Assembly: GCF_002835465.1 (NCBI RefSeq)
Contig: NZ_PIZM01000007.1
Span: forward strand, 119,542-183,541
Reading direction: 5' to 3'
DNA length: 64,000 nt
From: Psychromonas sp. psych-6C06
GTDB lineage: Bacteria; Pseudomonadota; Gammaproteobacteria; Enterobacterales; Psychromonadaceae
Part shown: positions 1 to 9,493 of the stretch, piece after piece
How the letters are laid out: every line of letters begins with the position of its first letter
How positions within the stretch are numbered: the stretch's first letter is position 1
Position numbers and translations under genes: made by a program
The notes under the pieces: model-generated
Databases searched by the model: none
Seen by the model: the letters and a program-made list of their open reading frames with translations, nothing else
Told to the model about the DNA's origin: nothing

Positions 1-2320
1 ACGGCAGTAAAAATAGCCGTTTTACCAAGAGGATCAGTTACACTGACGGTTACTGTTGCACCATTTTCAACGCCGTTGGTGGTGCCATGTAGTGTTGTCG
101 CAGGGACTTCATTGGCATTTAATAGATCATCACCACCACTTTCAATGACCACGGTAATGGTTGCAAGGGTATCAATTTGTACACTAGTCTGTGTGCTCGC
201 GGGATTGCCAGCATTATCGCTAATCGTTGCAACGACAGTAAAATCGCCATCAACAAAATGGCTTAAATCAAGACCCGTAAAAGCATATTGCCCACCAACT
301 ATTACTGCGGTGATGGTGCCGGTATTACCTGCGCTATCGGTGGCAATAATGGTCACTTGATTACCATCTTCAATATTCGTTACCGAGCCTGATGCTGACA
401 CATTACTAATTTCACTTTGATTTAAAACACCATCGCCACCGCTTTCAATGGTTAGCGTGATATCAGCCAGGGTATCTTTTTGTGCATTTGCATTGGCGTT
501 AGCGACATTACCTCGTTCATCAGTAACGGTTGCTGTTCCTATCAGCTCCCCTTCATCAAGAGAACTTAAATCAGCAACAACAGAATATTGATTATTATTG
601 ACTGTCGCTGTAAAGGTAAGAAATTTTCCAGCACTGTCGGTGACGACAATAGTCACCATTGCGCCATCATTTACATCGCTGGTATGCCCAGATAGTTGAC
701 TAGTTGCTACTTCGGTAGCATTCAGGACACCATCACCATTAGTATTTATATTTAATGAAAGGCTCGCTAAAGTATCAATTAATGCAGTGTCTGTCGCCGT
801 TGCAGGGTTCCCTGCGATATCACTAACGTTAGCGCTTGCGGATAAATCACCATCAACAAAATGGCTAAGATCGACATCGGCAATAATAAATTTACCATTA
901 TTCACGATCGCGTTAACTTGCTCACTATTGCCAACACTGTCAGTTAAAATGACGGTAACTGTTTGACCATCTTCCACACCAGTGGTGTTACCGGTTAGCG
1001 TTACCTCGGTTATTTCCGCCGCATTTAACCAACCATCCCCACCTTCACCAATGTTTATGCTAATTGTTGCAATGGTATCTTTGATTGCATCATCGCTAGC
1101 TGTCGCGGTATTACCGACATTATCTGTGACCGATGCGGTAACCGTTAATTTGCCTTCTGCTAATGCGGAGAGATCTTCTGTGATGCTATATAAACTATTC
1201 ACATTAGTGGTACTAAATACTAAGCTTTTGCCGTTAACATCCGTTACCGTAAGGGTGATTGGCTCACCATCATCAACCTGAATGGTAAAACCCCAAATGC
1301 GTGTAGCAGTCACTTCAGCAGCATTAATTAAATTATCACCATGAGTGGCAATATGAGTAACAATACGTGCATTAGTATCAACTTGTATCGTATTCGCACT
1401 CGTAGCAGGATTTCCAGCTTTATCGCTTACCGTCGCCAACACATTCAAGCTACCGTCAGCAATGCCCGATAGATCCAAACCCGAGACACTATAAACGCCA
1501 CCAACAATCGGTGTGCGAACTGTTCTAATATTACCATCGCTATCGGTCGCGATGATGGTCACTATCTGCCCGTCTTCAACGCCATTCACTGTTCCTTTTA
1601 GTGAAGCATTAAGGATCTCATCAGCATTTAACCAACCATCGTCACCAGTTTCGAGCGTTAGTGTAATGCTGGCAACGGTGTCTTTTACAATAGATATTTG
1701 ATCAGTCGCTATATTACCAGCGATATCTTTCACCGTAACAAGTGCGCTTAATGTGCCTTCTGCAAAAGCGCTAAGATCATTATTATCAATAGCCCATTGT
1801 CCCGAAATCACAGTACTGGTAAACGTTTCACTATAACCATTAACATCAGTCACTATGACGTTAATCGCTTGCCCATCTTCAACGTTTTGAACCGTTCCAG
1901 CAAGGCCTTCATTAGCAACTTGAAAAATATTAATCACGTTATCATCAGCTTCACTTTCAAAGTGAACATCCACCTCAGCCAATGTATCGATAAAACTATC
2001 AGTAAGTGCATCAACTCGATTACCGTACTCATCTGCTACGTATGCATTAACCCTTACTTCCCCCTGCGCGAGTGAAGAGAGATCAACTTCCCCCAATGAC
2101 CAACTATTATCTTTGACAAAAGCGTAAAAGGAGATCGTTTTACCTGCACTATCGGTAACATCGATATTAACCTGACGATCGTTGTCAATGTTAAGGGTGC
2201 TGCCATAAATAGGCGTTAAGGGGACTTCAAATTGATTGATGATCGCATCACGACCGGACTCGATAACAACACTAATCTGTGCATCATTATCTAACTTGCC
2301 CACTAATTCACTGCTTGGAG
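1..2320 (-). repeat. About 7-8 tandem Ig-like domain repeats of about 300 bp
   Basis: Equivalent points of the unit (the DGxxNAxE segment, read on the minus strand) recur near 118, 421, 720, 1021, 1319, 1626, 1926 and 2236, so the period is about 300 bp or 100 residues. Copies are related but clearly diverged at DNA level, unlike the near-identical modules of the gene at 9494. The array continues past position 1. Confidence 0.8.
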
Positions 2321-2714
2321 GTTCTATTACTGGATCATCATCATATGCCGTATCACGCGTTTGATATCCTGCATCAGCGAGCACTTCATTACTATCAATG
2401 TGTAAACGAGTAGTGACGCCTAGGCCACTGCCTGTTGAGTAAGCCACATTGGTTTCTGTACGATTATTTTCAGGGTTGAAGCTGGGGGTGATGCCAAATT
2501 GTAGTGCTTGTGGATCAATTACATAGGTTTGATTGTTGTAGCTAAAAACGACTTCTCCAGAGTTTTGCTGCTCAATAATTTGTTCAAGATTATTAAGCAA
2601 AGGCAAATCAGCATTAACCTGACTAATATCGGAGACCGCTTGCCAACTTCCATCCGCCATGATCATCCATAATTGACCATCTAACTCTACATATAATAAA
2701 ACATTATCAATCAT
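1..2714 (-). CDS. Giant Ig-like repeat surface protein, N-terminal part (runs off left edge)
   Basis: The minus strand is open from an ATG at 2714 to the window edge, giving about 904 residues with no stop met in the parts I translated. The N-terminus (MIDNVLLYVELDGQLWM) has no signal peptide. After about 180 residues the protein becomes tandem domains of about 100 residues with the pattern DGxxNAxEV, then VxDGQxVTV and TDxxGN, then DLSxLADGxL and DxAGN. This is the pattern of bacterial Ig-like repeats in BapA/LapA-type biofilm adhesins. Such proteins are usually exported by type I secretion with a C-terminal signal, which would lie outside the window. I do not see the TAAG/PAAG cleavage motif of LapA-type retention modules in the part read. 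Function as a surface adhesin is inferred; substrate unknown. The start lacks a strong ribosome binding site. Confidence 0.8.
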   Translation of the reverse strand, partial: MIDNVLLYVELDGQLWMIMADGSWQAVSDISQVNADLPLLNNLEQIIEQQNSGEVVFSYNNQTYVIDPQALQFGITPSFNPENNRTETNVAYSTGSGLGVTTRLHIDSNEVLADAGYQTRDTAYDDDPVIEPPSSELVGKLDNDAQISVVIESGRDAIINQFEVPLTPIYGSTLNIDNDRQVNIDVTDSAGKTISFYAFVKDNSWSLGEVDLSSLAQGEVRVNAYVADEYGNRVDALTDSFIDTLAEVDVHFESEADDNVINIFQVANEGLAGTVQNVEDGQAINVIVTDVNGYSETFTSTVISGQWAIDNNDLSAFAEGTLSALVTVKDIAGNIATDQISIVKDTVASITLTLETGDDGWLNADEILNASLKGTVNGVEDGQIVTIIATDSDGNIRTVRTPIVGGVYSVSGLDLSGIADGSLNVLATVSDKAGNPATSANTIQVDTNARIVTHIATHGDNLINAAEVTATRIWGFTIQVDDGEPITLTVTDVNGKSLVFSTTNVNSLYSITEDLSALAEGKLTVTASVTDNVGNTATASDDAIKDTIATISINIGEGGDGWLNAAEITEVTLTGNTTGVEDGQTVTVILTDSVGNSEQVNAIVNNGKFIIADVDLSHFVDGDLSASANVSDIAGNPATATDTALIDTLASLSLNINTNGDGVLNATEVATSQLSGHTSDVNDGAMVTIVVTDSAGKFLTFTATVNNNQYSVVADLSSLDEGELIGTATVTDERGNVANANANAQKDTLADITLTIESGGDGVLNQSEISNVSASGSVTNIEDGNQVTIIATDSAGNTGTITAVIVGGQYAFTGLDLSHFVDGDFTVVATISDNAGNPASTQTSVQIDTLATITVVIESGGDDLLNANEVPATTLHGTTNGVENGATVTVSVTDPLGKTAIFTA

Positions 2715-2865
2715 CGACTTGCACCACTTATAATAAAGAAAAGCTACAGGTGCAATTTAACAATAAAACAACATAAGTGAAATAAAGATACTAAAAATAG
2801 TGAACTATTTACCTATATTTAGAGTTTTAAATGAGGGGCAGAGCAAACTAAGCTTACATTACACT

Positions 2866-3381
2866 TCAACTTGAATTACTCATCTCGCGCCAAATCACAA
2901 GATCGATGGCTTCTTTTTTACTGTCTATTTTTTTTAAAACAACATTAAAACTATCTTGCCCTAAGCGAATTGTAACCGGCATATCTTTGATGAGCGCATG
3001 TGTGATCGTTGAATCAACCACCATCATCATTTCTCCCTCTTTCTTGTTAATACGTACTGAATGAGAGTCCCCACCAGCCTGTAACGCAAAGCCATAACGA
3101 ATATTACTCGCACTTAAAAAAAGTAAGTCACCGCGCGGATTATTAACCTGCCGAAATAGCATCGCGCCGGGTAACATTTTTTTGGTGTAAAGATTAAAGG
3201 AACATTGCTCACAATGAGGAATAGCTTTATTTTTCCACTCGGTTAACTCATGCCCATCAAAATAAAGCTTATTTTTTTTCATCATAAATTGATTGTTAGA
3301 GTTCGCCTTTCCATCTCCGGAAAAGGGGTTGCATGCACTGAGCAATACGACTAAAAACCCAACCGCGAATGGTGTATACAT
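2866..3381 (-). CDS. Small putative lipoprotein of unknown function
   Basis: 171 residues starting at the ATG at 3381, which has an AAGGA ribosome binding site 7 bases upstream. A longer in-frame start at 3417 would overlap the comM stop and has no such site. The N-terminus is hydrophobic and ends in LLSAC, a lipobox, so the protein is probably a lipoprotein with the mature Cys at about residue 17. The rest is soluble, with one CEQC pair. I do not recognise a family. It sits 25 bases behind comM on the same strand and is probably co-transcribed, but nothing visible ties it to transformation. Confidence 0.75.
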   Translation of the reverse strand: MYTPFAVGFLVVLLSACNPFSGDGKANSNNQFMMKKNKLYFDGHELTEWKNKAIPHCEQCSFNLYTKKMLPGAMLFRQVNNPRGDLLFLSASNIRYGFALQAGGDSHSVRINKKEGEMMMVVDSTITHALIKDMPVTIRLGQDSFNVVLKKIDSKKEAIDLVIWREMSNSS

Positions 3382-3406
3382 AATTATTCCTTGATTTAAA
3401 ATCCTG

Positions 3407-4921
3407 TTAAGAAACACTTTTTAATAACCTATCCATGGCGCGGTAATTGAGTGATTCTAATAAATGTGCTTTTTCAACCCTATCACTTTCTGCTAAATCA
3501 GCAATAGTTCTCGCGACTTTTAACAAGCTATGCCACGCACGAATAGAGAGCCCCATTTTATTAATCGCCTCCTCGAGGAAAACCGCATCTTGCTCACTGA
3601 GCTGACAATGCGCGCTAATCTCTTGTGTTGATAGGTAATGATTCAATTTCGCTTGGCGCTGAAGTTGACGTGTTCGGGCACTCAGCACACGTTGCTTTAT
3701 TTGTGCGCTACTTTCTCCCTGATGCTTAGCACCAACCTGTGATGATGCAAGCATCCCCTTAGGCAAAAGAGGCACCATAATCGACAATGAAAAGCGATCT
3801 AAAAAGGGGCCAGATAAACGCCCTAAATAGCGTAATACTTGATCTGGCGTGCTACGTCGCAACTCGCCACTGATATGCCCACAAGGGCTCGGGTTCATCG
3901 CGCCTATTAATTGAAAATGCGCCGGAAAGGTCACTTGATTAGCGGCGCGTGAAATCGTCACGTCATGAGTCTCTAAAGGCTGTCGCAAGCTATCGAGTAC
4001 CGTGCGTGGGAATTCCGGTAATTCATCCAAAAAAAGTACACCACGGTGCGACAGAGATATCTCCCCAGGTTTAGGTTTTCCCCCGCCACCAACCAATGCA
4101 ACAGAAGACGCAGAGTGATGTGGGCTTCGATAGGGAGGTTGGAACCAATCATCACGCTGCTTACCGCACACGGAATAAATAGCGGCCGTTTGTAAGGCAT
4201 GCGCTTCACATAGAAGAGGTAATAGCCCCATAAAACGCTCTGCTAGCATGCTTTTACCGGTACCCGGCGGACCAATCAAAAGCGTGTTATGTCCCCCAGC
4301 TGCCGCTATCTCCAAAACGCGCTTAGCCTGCTCTTGCCCTAACACATCGCCCATATCAGGCAATACTTTCTCCCCCACTTGGGGCTGTGCCTGCGCATTT
4401 GGTAATTCTTTAACGCCTTGTAAAAACGCACACACATCGGTCAAGCTATTAGCGACATAGGAAGTAACACCAGTCAGCGCCGTTTCATGTTGATTTTCTG
4501 GGCAAACAATAACACTACGTTGTGCAGCTTTAGCAGCTAAAACACAGGGAATGACACCATCTACAGGACGCAAGTCGCCTGCAAGGGTTAACTCAGCAAA
4601 ACATTCCAACTGTTTAATTTTAGACTCAGAGAGTTGCTCAGATGCAATAAGAATGGCAATAGCTATCGCTAAATCAAAACGTCCCCCCTCTTTAGCCAAA
4701 TTAGCGGGAGCGAGATTCACAGTAATTTTTTTATTAAAAGGGAATTTAAAGTTACTGTTGGTTATCGCACTCCGCACTCGCTCTTTAGCCTCTTTGACCG
4801 AGGTTTCTGGTAACCCCACTAACGAAAAACAGGGCAATCCAGTACTTAAGTGTACCTCTACCAGTACCTCTGGCGCATCGACACCAGACAGTGCGCGACA
4901 ATAAAGCGAAGCTAATGCCAT
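3407..4921 (-). CDS. comM: ComM/YifB-family AAA+ ATPase (branch-migration helicase)
   Basis: 504 residues, the usual length. The N-terminal ChlI-like domain begins MALASLYCRALSGVDAPEV. The AAA+ core has Walker A GPPGTGKS at residues 217-224 and a Walker B-like LFLDELPEF at about 295, followed by the Mg-chelatase-type C-terminal domain. ComM proteins are hexameric helicases that extend the recombination tract during natural transformation; this role is known for the family and inferred here. It is divergent from ilvG across a 235-base gap, and a small lipoprotein gene follows it. Confidence 0.95.
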   Translation of the reverse strand: MALASLYCRALSGVDAPEVLVEVHLSTGLPCFSLVGLPETSVKEAKERVRSAITNSNFKFPFNKKITVNLAPANLAKEGGRFDLAIAIAILIASEQLSESKIKQLECFAELTLAGDLRPVDGVIPCVLAAKAAQRSVIVCPENQHETALTGVTSYVANSLTDVCAFLQGVKELPNAQAQPQVGEKVLPDMGDVLGQEQAKRVLEIAAAGGHNTLLIGPPGTGKSMLAERFMGLLPLLCEAHALQTAAIYSVCGKQRDDWFQPPYRSPHHSASSVALVGGGGKPKPGEISLSHRGVLFLDELPEFPRTVLDSLRQPLETHDVTISRAANQVTFPAHFQLIGAMNPSPCGHISGELRRSTPDQVLRYLGRLSGPFLDRFSLSIMVPLLPKGMLASSQVGAKHQGESSAQIKQRVLSARTRQLQRQAKLNHYLSTQEISAHCQLSEQDAVFLEEAINKMGLSIRAWHSLLKVARTIADLAESDRVEKAHLLESLNYRAMDRLLKSVS

Positions 4922-5041
4922 GTAAAACCCCTACTCATTAGTGATGCGGAAACAGCAATCTGAAAACAATACTAATTGAGTATAGGTAGTTACAAATAAT
5001 TTACTTCATCAACCTTGTTGTCAATTTATTGCTCAAAAATG

Positions 5042-5066
5042 TGACAGTAATTGAAAATTACTGTCA
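5042..5066. promoter_or_regulatory. Perfect palindrome over the ilvG -35 element (operator candidate)
   Basis: Two 11-base arms, TGACAGTAATT at 5042-5052 and AATTACTGTCA at 5056-5066, are perfect inverted repeats separated by GAA. The centre coincides with the -35 hexamer of the predicted ilvG promoter. Five T follow the right arm, so as RNA it could also act as a hairpin terminator for transcripts from further upstream. Position favours a repressor site. The regulator is unknown. Confidence 0.6.
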
Positions 5067-5079
5067 TTTTTGCTATAAA
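5051..5079 (+). promoter_or_regulatory. Predicted sigma70 promoter of ilvGM
   Basis: TTGAAA at 5051-5056 and TATAAA at 5074-5079 are separated by exactly 17 bases. Transcription would begin near 5086, giving a leader of about 70 nt before the ilvG ATG at 5157. I found no short leader peptide rich in Ile, Leu or Val codons, so classical ilv attenuation is not evident. Confidence 0.65.
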
Positions 5080-5156
5080 GACGCACTTTTTAAATGAAGA
5101 TAGCCATTGAGAAACATTCAATCGCCAAGGACTTCAGTAAATTCAGGAAGAAAATA

Positions 5157-6803
5157 ATGAATGGCGCTAACTTTGTTGTTCAAGCATTGAAACAACATAA
5201 TATCAGTCAAGTGTTTGGTTATCCGGGAGGGGCTATTATGCCCCTATATGATGCGCTTTATGATGGCGGTGTTGATCACTTGTTGTGTCGTCATGAGCAA
5301 GGCGCGGTAATGGCAGCCATTGGCTATGCACGTTCTACAGGCAATGTTGGTGTCTGTATTGCAACCTCTGGACCAGGTGCAACTAACCTTATCACCGGAC
5401 TTGCTGATGCAATGATGGATTCGATTCCTGTTGTCGCCATTACAGGGCAAGTAGCGAGCAATCTGATCGGTACAGATGCTTTTCAAGAGATTGATGTACT
5501 TGGTCTATCTCTTGCCTGTACCAAGCATAGCTTCATGGTGCAAAGTGCTGAACAGCTTGGCCCTATTATTGAGCAAGCCTTTGAACTGGCACTATCAGGT
5601 CGCCCAGGCCCTGTTTTAATTGATATTCCCAAAGATATCCAATTAGGCGATGCAGTTAATTACGCGCCAATTCATGCAACACCCAGCATTGATAGCGTCA
5701 ATCAATTATCGATTAATAAAGCGCTTGAGATGATAAGCACTGCCAAGAAACCACTTATCTATGTCGGTGGAGGCGTGGGCATGGCAAAGGCAGTGCCTGT
5801 TTTGCGTCAATTCATTAAAAAAACAAAAATCCCCAGTGTTTGCACCCTTAAAGGCATTGGTGCCATTGAACATAGCTCAACTTACTTTATGGGCATGGTC
5901 GGCATGCATGGAAGCAAAGCGTCTAATTTAGCGATTCAAGAGTGTGATTTATTGCTCGCAATTGGTGCCCGCTTTGATGATCGTGTGACAGGAAAATTAG
6001 ATGAGTTCGCGCAGAATGCCAAAGTGATTCATCTTGATATCGATGCAGCCGAAGTCGACAAACTACGGGCTGTTGAACTCGCCATGAATGAAGATATTAA
6101 ACAGATATTACCACTGTTAGAAATTGAAACAAAAATCAGTGAATGGCAAAAACAGATCCTAAAAATGAAAGTCGATTTTGCGAATCGTTACGATCATCCC
6201 GGCGAAGCGATCTACGCACCTGCAATGTTACGCCAATTAGCAGAGATGCAACCGCGCGATACGGTTATCTGCACCGATGTTGGTCAACATCAGATGTGGG
6301 TTGCGCAGCATATGTTTGTGGATCGCCCAGAAAACCATATTTCAAGCTCAGGCTTAGGCACAATGGGTTTTGGTATTCCGGCAGCCGTCGGCGCACAAGT
6401 TGCTCGCCCTGATGATACCGTGATTGCCGTTTCTGGCGACGGTTCATTTATGATGAATGTGCAAGAGCTTGGCACCATTAAACGCAAAAAACTACCGGTG
6501 AAAATTTTACTCATCGACAATCAACGTTTAGGCATGGTGCGCCAGTGGCAAAAACTCTTCTTTGATGGTCGTTACAGTGAAACTATTCTCACCGACAACC
6601 CTGACTTTGTCACTCTCGCCAGTGCCTTTGATATTCCCGGCGAAACCATTGTGGTTAAGTCACAATTGCAAGATGCCTTAAGCAGAATGCTTGATAGCCA
6701 AGGCCCTTACCTATTACACGTTTCAATCTCTGAAGAGGAAAATGTGTGGCCATTAGTACCACCGGGTGCAGCCAACGATAAAATGATGGAGAGTTTACAA
6801 TGA
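5157..6803 (+). CDS. ilvG: Acetolactate synthase II large subunit
   Basis: 548 residues from the ATG at 5157, matching the Escherichia coli IlvG length and start (MNGANFVV). An AGGAAG ribosome binding site lies 7 bases upstream, so the 21-residue longer frame from 5094 is not preferred. The protein condenses pyruvate with pyruvate or 2-oxobutyrate in valine, leucine and isoleucine synthesis. Catalytic Glu47 sits in CRHEQGA, and the thiamine diphosphate motif runs from GDGSFMMN to [10 protein letters not shown]. It overlaps ilvM by four bases (ATGA), implying translational coupling. Confidence 0.96.
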   Translation: MNGANFVVQALKQHNISQVFGYPGGAIMPLYDALYDGGVDHLLCRHEQGAVMAAIGYARSTGNVGVCIATSGPGATNLITGLADAMMDSIPVVAITGQVASNLIGTDAFQEIDVLGLSLACTKHSFMVQSAEQLGPIIEQAFELALSGRPGPVLIDIPKDIQLGDAVNYAPIHATPSIDSVNQLSINKALEMISTAKKPLIYVGGGVGMAKAVPVLRQFIKKTKIPSVCTLKGIGAIEHSSTYFMGMVGMHGSKASNLAIQECDLLLAIGARFDDRVTGKLDEFAQNAKVIHLDIDAAEVDKLRAVELAMNEDIKQILPLLEIETKISEWQKQILKMKVDFANRYDHPGEAIYAPAMLRQLAEMQPRDTVICTDVGQHQMWVAQHMFVDRPENHISSSGLGTMGFGIPAAVGAQVARPDDTVIAVSGDGSFMMNVQELGTIKRKKLPVKILLIDNQRLGMVRQWQKLFFDGRYSETILTDNPDFVTLASAFDIPGETIVVKSQLQDALSRMLDSQGPYLLHVSISEEENVWPLVPPGAANDKMMESLQ

Positions 6804-7057
6804 AATCGTTATTAATTATTCAAGGCCATAACAGCCCAGAAATGTTAGAGCGCCTATTACGTGTTGTCCGTCACCGCGGTTTTAGTGTTCAAAATTTACA
6901 TGCAGAGACCTCTGAAAACGAGCAAACACTGCACCTTACCCTCACCGTTTACAGTGAGCGTGAAATAAGTTTACTAACCAAACAACTGGAAAAAATATTT
7001 GGCATCACTAAAGTGGCGACATTAAGCCAAGAGTCGATGATTAAAGCCAGTGCATAA
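6800..7057 (+). CDS. ilvM: Acetolactate synthase II small (regulatory) subunit, ACT domain
   Basis: 85 residues forming a single ACT domain, the length of IlvM rather than of the larger IlvN/IlvH subunits. The start overlaps the ilvG stop. IlvM stabilises and activates IlvG; the E. coli isozyme II is insensitive to valine, but whether this one is cannot be told from sequence alone. A hairpin terminator follows, so ilvGM appear to form their own unit apart from ilvD. Confidence 0.92.
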   Translation: MKSLLIIQGHNSPEMLERLLRVVRHRGFSVQNLHAETSENEQTLHLTLTVYSEREISLLTKQLEKIFGITKVATLSQESMIKASA

Positions 7058-7070
7058 CTTGTGCAACACC

Positions 7071-7102
7071 CTGTTATCTGATTAAATCAGATAACAGATT
7101 TT
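7071..7102 (+). terminator. Hairpin after ilvM
   Basis: CTGTTATCTGAT (7071-7082) and ATCAGATAACAG (7086-7097) form a perfect 12-bp stem with a TAA loop, followed by ATTTTG. The T tract is short, so termination may be partial and ilvD could be read through. Confidence 0.6.
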
Positions 7103-7258
7103 GATTCAGAAACGCGCCGAATGTCCTAATCTAGTCTATCGGTGCAACATACACACAATGATGATCGCGCAAATAAATTAATTGTTATTTAGTGCGATAT
7201 TAAAGAGTGTCCAACGTGACTTTCTCCTGAGCCGTTACATTCAAATAAAGGAATTTAT

Positions 7259-9097
7259 ATGCCACAGTATCGTTCAAAAACCTCAACTCATGGCCGTAAT
7301 ATGGCTGGTGCTCGTGCCCTATGGCGCGCAACAGGTGTTAAAGATGATGATTTCGGTAAACCAATCATCGCTATCGCTAACTCTTTCACTCAATTTGTAC
7401 CAGGCCACGTTCATCTTAAAGACATGGGTCAATTGGTTGCACGTGAAGTTGAAAAAGCAGGCGGTATCGCAAAAGAATTTAATACTATTGCGATTGATGA
7501 CGGTATCGCAATGGGCCACTCTGGCATGTTATACAGCTTACCTTCACGTGACCTGATTGCCGACTCAATTGAATATATGGTAAACGCTCACTGTGCTGAC
7601 GCTATCGTATGTATCTCTAACTGTGACAAAATCACACCGGGAATGTTAATGGCGGCATTACGCTTAAACATTCCAGTGATCATGGTTTCTGGTGGTCCAA
7701 TGGAAGCGGGTAAAACTAAACTTTCAGATCAAATCATCAAACTAGACTTAGTTGATGCAATGGTTATGGGTGCAGACAAAGACGTTTCAGATGAAGATGT
7801 TAAAAAAGTTGAGCGTAGCGCTTGTCCGACTTGTGGCTCTTGTTCTGGTATGTTCACCGCAAACTCAATGAACTGTTTAACAGAAGCATTAGGTTTATCA
7901 CTACCAGGTAACGGTTCAATGTTAGCAACTCACTCTGATCGTGAGAACCTATTCTTAGAAGCGGGTCGCCGTATCGTTGATATCACTCGTCGTCACTACG
8001 AACAAGATGACTACTCGGTATTACCACGTTCAATTGCCTGTCGAGAAGCTTTTGAAAATGTAATGGCACTAGATATCGCTATGGGCGGTTCAACCAACAC
8101 TATCTTGCATTTATTAGCCTGTGCACAGGAAGCAGAGATGGACTTTACTGTGGCCGATATGGATGAGATGTCTCGTCGTATTCCACAGCTTTGTAAAGTA
8201 GCCCCATCTACGCCTAAATATCATATGGAAGATGTGCATCGCGCCGGTGGTGTCATGGCGATTCTGGGTGAATTAGATCGTGCAGGCTTATTAAATAACG
8301 AAATTCCAACAATTCTTAGTCCAACCATGAAAGAACAGTTGGCTAAATACGACATTATGCAAACTAAAGACCAAGCGATTATCGATTTTTACCGTGCCGG
8401 CCCTGCTGGTATCCGTACCACACAAGCATTTAGCCAGTCTTGTCGCTGGGACACCGTTGATAATGACCGTGTAGATGGTTGTATTCGTTCGATTGACAAC
8501 GCATTTAGCACCGAAGGTGGTTTAGCAGTATTGTTTGGTAATATGGCTATTGATGGCGCTGTGGTTAAAACAGCGGGTGTTGATGACGATAACCTAACAT
8601 TTACCGGCCCTGCAAACGTATTTGAAAGCCAAGATGATGCAGTAGAAGCTATCTTAGGCGGTAAAGTAGTTGCAGGTGAAGTGGTGGTTATTCGTTACGA
8701 AGGACCAAAAGGTGGCCCGGGTATGCAAGAGATGCTTTACCCAACGTCATACCTAAAATCGATGGGACTAGGCAAAGCTTGTGCTTTAGTAACAGATGGT
8801 CGTTTCTCAGGTGGTACTTCAGGACTTTCTATCGGTCATGCGTCACCAGAAGCAGCTGCCGGTGGTGTGATTGGTTTAATCGAAAATGGCGACATTATCG
8901 ATATCAATATTCCAACACGTGAAATGAACCTAAAAGTATCTGATGAAGTATTAGCAGAACGTCGCGTTAAACAAGATGTGTTTGGCTGGAAACCAGTTAA
9001 CCGTATCCGCCCACTAACAGCCGCGTTAAAAGTCTACGCAACCATGGCAACCTCTGCCGATAAAGGTGCAGTACGTGATTTAAGTAAATTGCCATAG
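7259..9097 (+). CDS. ilvD: Dihydroxy-acid dehydratase
   Basis: 612 residues, full length for the IlvD/Edd family. It dehydrates 2,3-dihydroxy acids to 2-oxo acids in branched-chain amino acid synthesis. Iron-sulfur ligands are visible: Cys122 in SNCDKITPG and the CPTCGSCSG motif near residue 195. The start has an AAAGGA site before ATG. It lies 201 bases behind ilvM, across a hairpin; ilvE and ilvA, which belong to the E. coli ilvGMEDA operon, are absent here. Confidence 0.97.
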   Translation: MPQYRSKTSTHGRNMAGARALWRATGVKDDDFGKPIIAIANSFTQFVPGHVHLKDMGQLVAREVEKAGGIAKEFNTIAIDDGIAMGHSGMLYSLPSRDLIADSIEYMVNAHCADAIVCISNCDKITPGMLMAALRLNIPVIMVSGGPMEAGKTKLSDQIIKLDLVDAMVMGADKDVSDEDVKKVERSACPTCGSCSGMFTANSMNCLTEALGLSLPGNGSMLATHSDRENLFLEAGRRIVDITRRHYEQDDYSVLPRSIACREAFENVMALDIAMGGSTNTILHLLACAQEAEMDFTVADMDEMSRRIPQLCKVAPSTPKYHMEDVHRAGGVMAILGELDRAGLLNNEIPTILSPTMKEQLAKYDIMQTKDQAIIDFYRAGPAGIRTTQAFSQSCRWDTVDNDRVDGCIRSIDNAFSTEGGLAVLFGNMAIDGAVVKTAGVDDDNLTFTGPANVFESQDDAVEAILGGKVVAGEVVVIRYEGPKGGPGMQEMLYPTSYLKSMGLGKACALVTDGRFSGGTSGLSIGHASPEAAAGGVIGLIENGDIIDINIPTREMNLKVSDEVLAERRVKQDVFGWKPVNRIRPLTAALKVYATMATSADKGAVRDLSKLP

Positions 9098-9100
9098 ACA

Positions 9101-9128
9101 CAGCTAACAGCTAACAGCTAACAGCTAA
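9101..9128. repeat. Four tandem copies of CAGCTAA
   Basis: Perfect 7-base tandem repeat immediately after the ilvD stop and before the terminator. Probably a slippage-prone microsatellite with no coding consequence. Confidence 0.85.
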
Positions 9129-9138
9129 ATCATTATAG

Positions 9139-9171
9139 AGCCAGTATCGTTAATTCGTTGCTGGCTTTTTT
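9139..9171 (+). terminator. Rho-independent terminator of ilvD (twin of the one at 18220)
   Basis: AGCCAG and CTGGCT close a stem with an inner A-U and G-C extension around TTAATT, followed by six T. 31 of 32 bases (9140-9171) are identical to 18220-18251. Confidence 0.85.
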
Positions 9172-9228
9172 ATTACAGCTCACCTTGATGCTTTACATTT
9201 AAAATATAGATTTATTTGTAACTTTAGC

Positions 9229-9242
9229 TTGATATCAATCAA
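9229..9242. promoter_or_regulatory. Perfect FNR box
   Basis: TTGATATCAATCAA matches the FNR/Anr consensus TTGAT-N4-ATCAA at every defined base. It lies about 250 bases upstream of the 9494 gene, in a gap with no other gene to its right. A -10-like TAGTAT at 9270-9275 puts the site about 46 bases from a possible start of transcription, close to the class II activator position of -41.5. Regulation of the 9494 gene by oxygen is inferred. Confidence 0.6.
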
Positions 9243-9253
9243 AAGACACCACA

Positions 9254-9275
9254 ATACTACCCGGGTAGGTAGTAT
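9254..9275. promoter_or_regulatory. Palindrome upstream of the 9494 gene
   Basis: ATACTACC (9254-9261) and GGTAGTAT (9268-9275) are inverted. Within them CTACCCGGGTAG (9257-9268) is itself a perfect 12-base palindrome. It overlaps the proposed -10 element. It could be an operator or an mRNA hairpin. The remaining sequence to 9493 shows nothing I can name. Confidence 0.45.
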
Positions 9276-9493
9276 CGATATTTTCATGTTTTAGTTACAA
9301 TCTCGCGCTTAGGCTAAAGTACCAACATGATCATGATGATCTGTTTTAGCGCTAGTTAAACAAGGATTGTTTGCCTCTTATCTAACTGTTCCTATTCGTT
9401 TAATATCGCACACTACTTTTCCCTATCTAAATTTAAATAAACAGCCACGCATTAATGTAAGGCTAAATAAAATTATGGATAAGGTATTCCCCA

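Noticed and set aside
76..2075. Several plus-strand frames of 60-99 codons at the left end
   Set aside because: They are antisense to the Ig-repeat adhesin and repeat with its 300-bp period; none has a ribosome binding site.
4922..5093. ilv leader peptide for attenuation
   Set aside because: The only short frame here (from an ATG near 4944) has no run of Ile, Leu or Val codons.
5094..5156. Earlier ilvG start at 5094
   Set aside because: It would begin only about eight bases after the predicted transcription start, lacks a ribosome binding site and adds residues not found in IlvG proteins.
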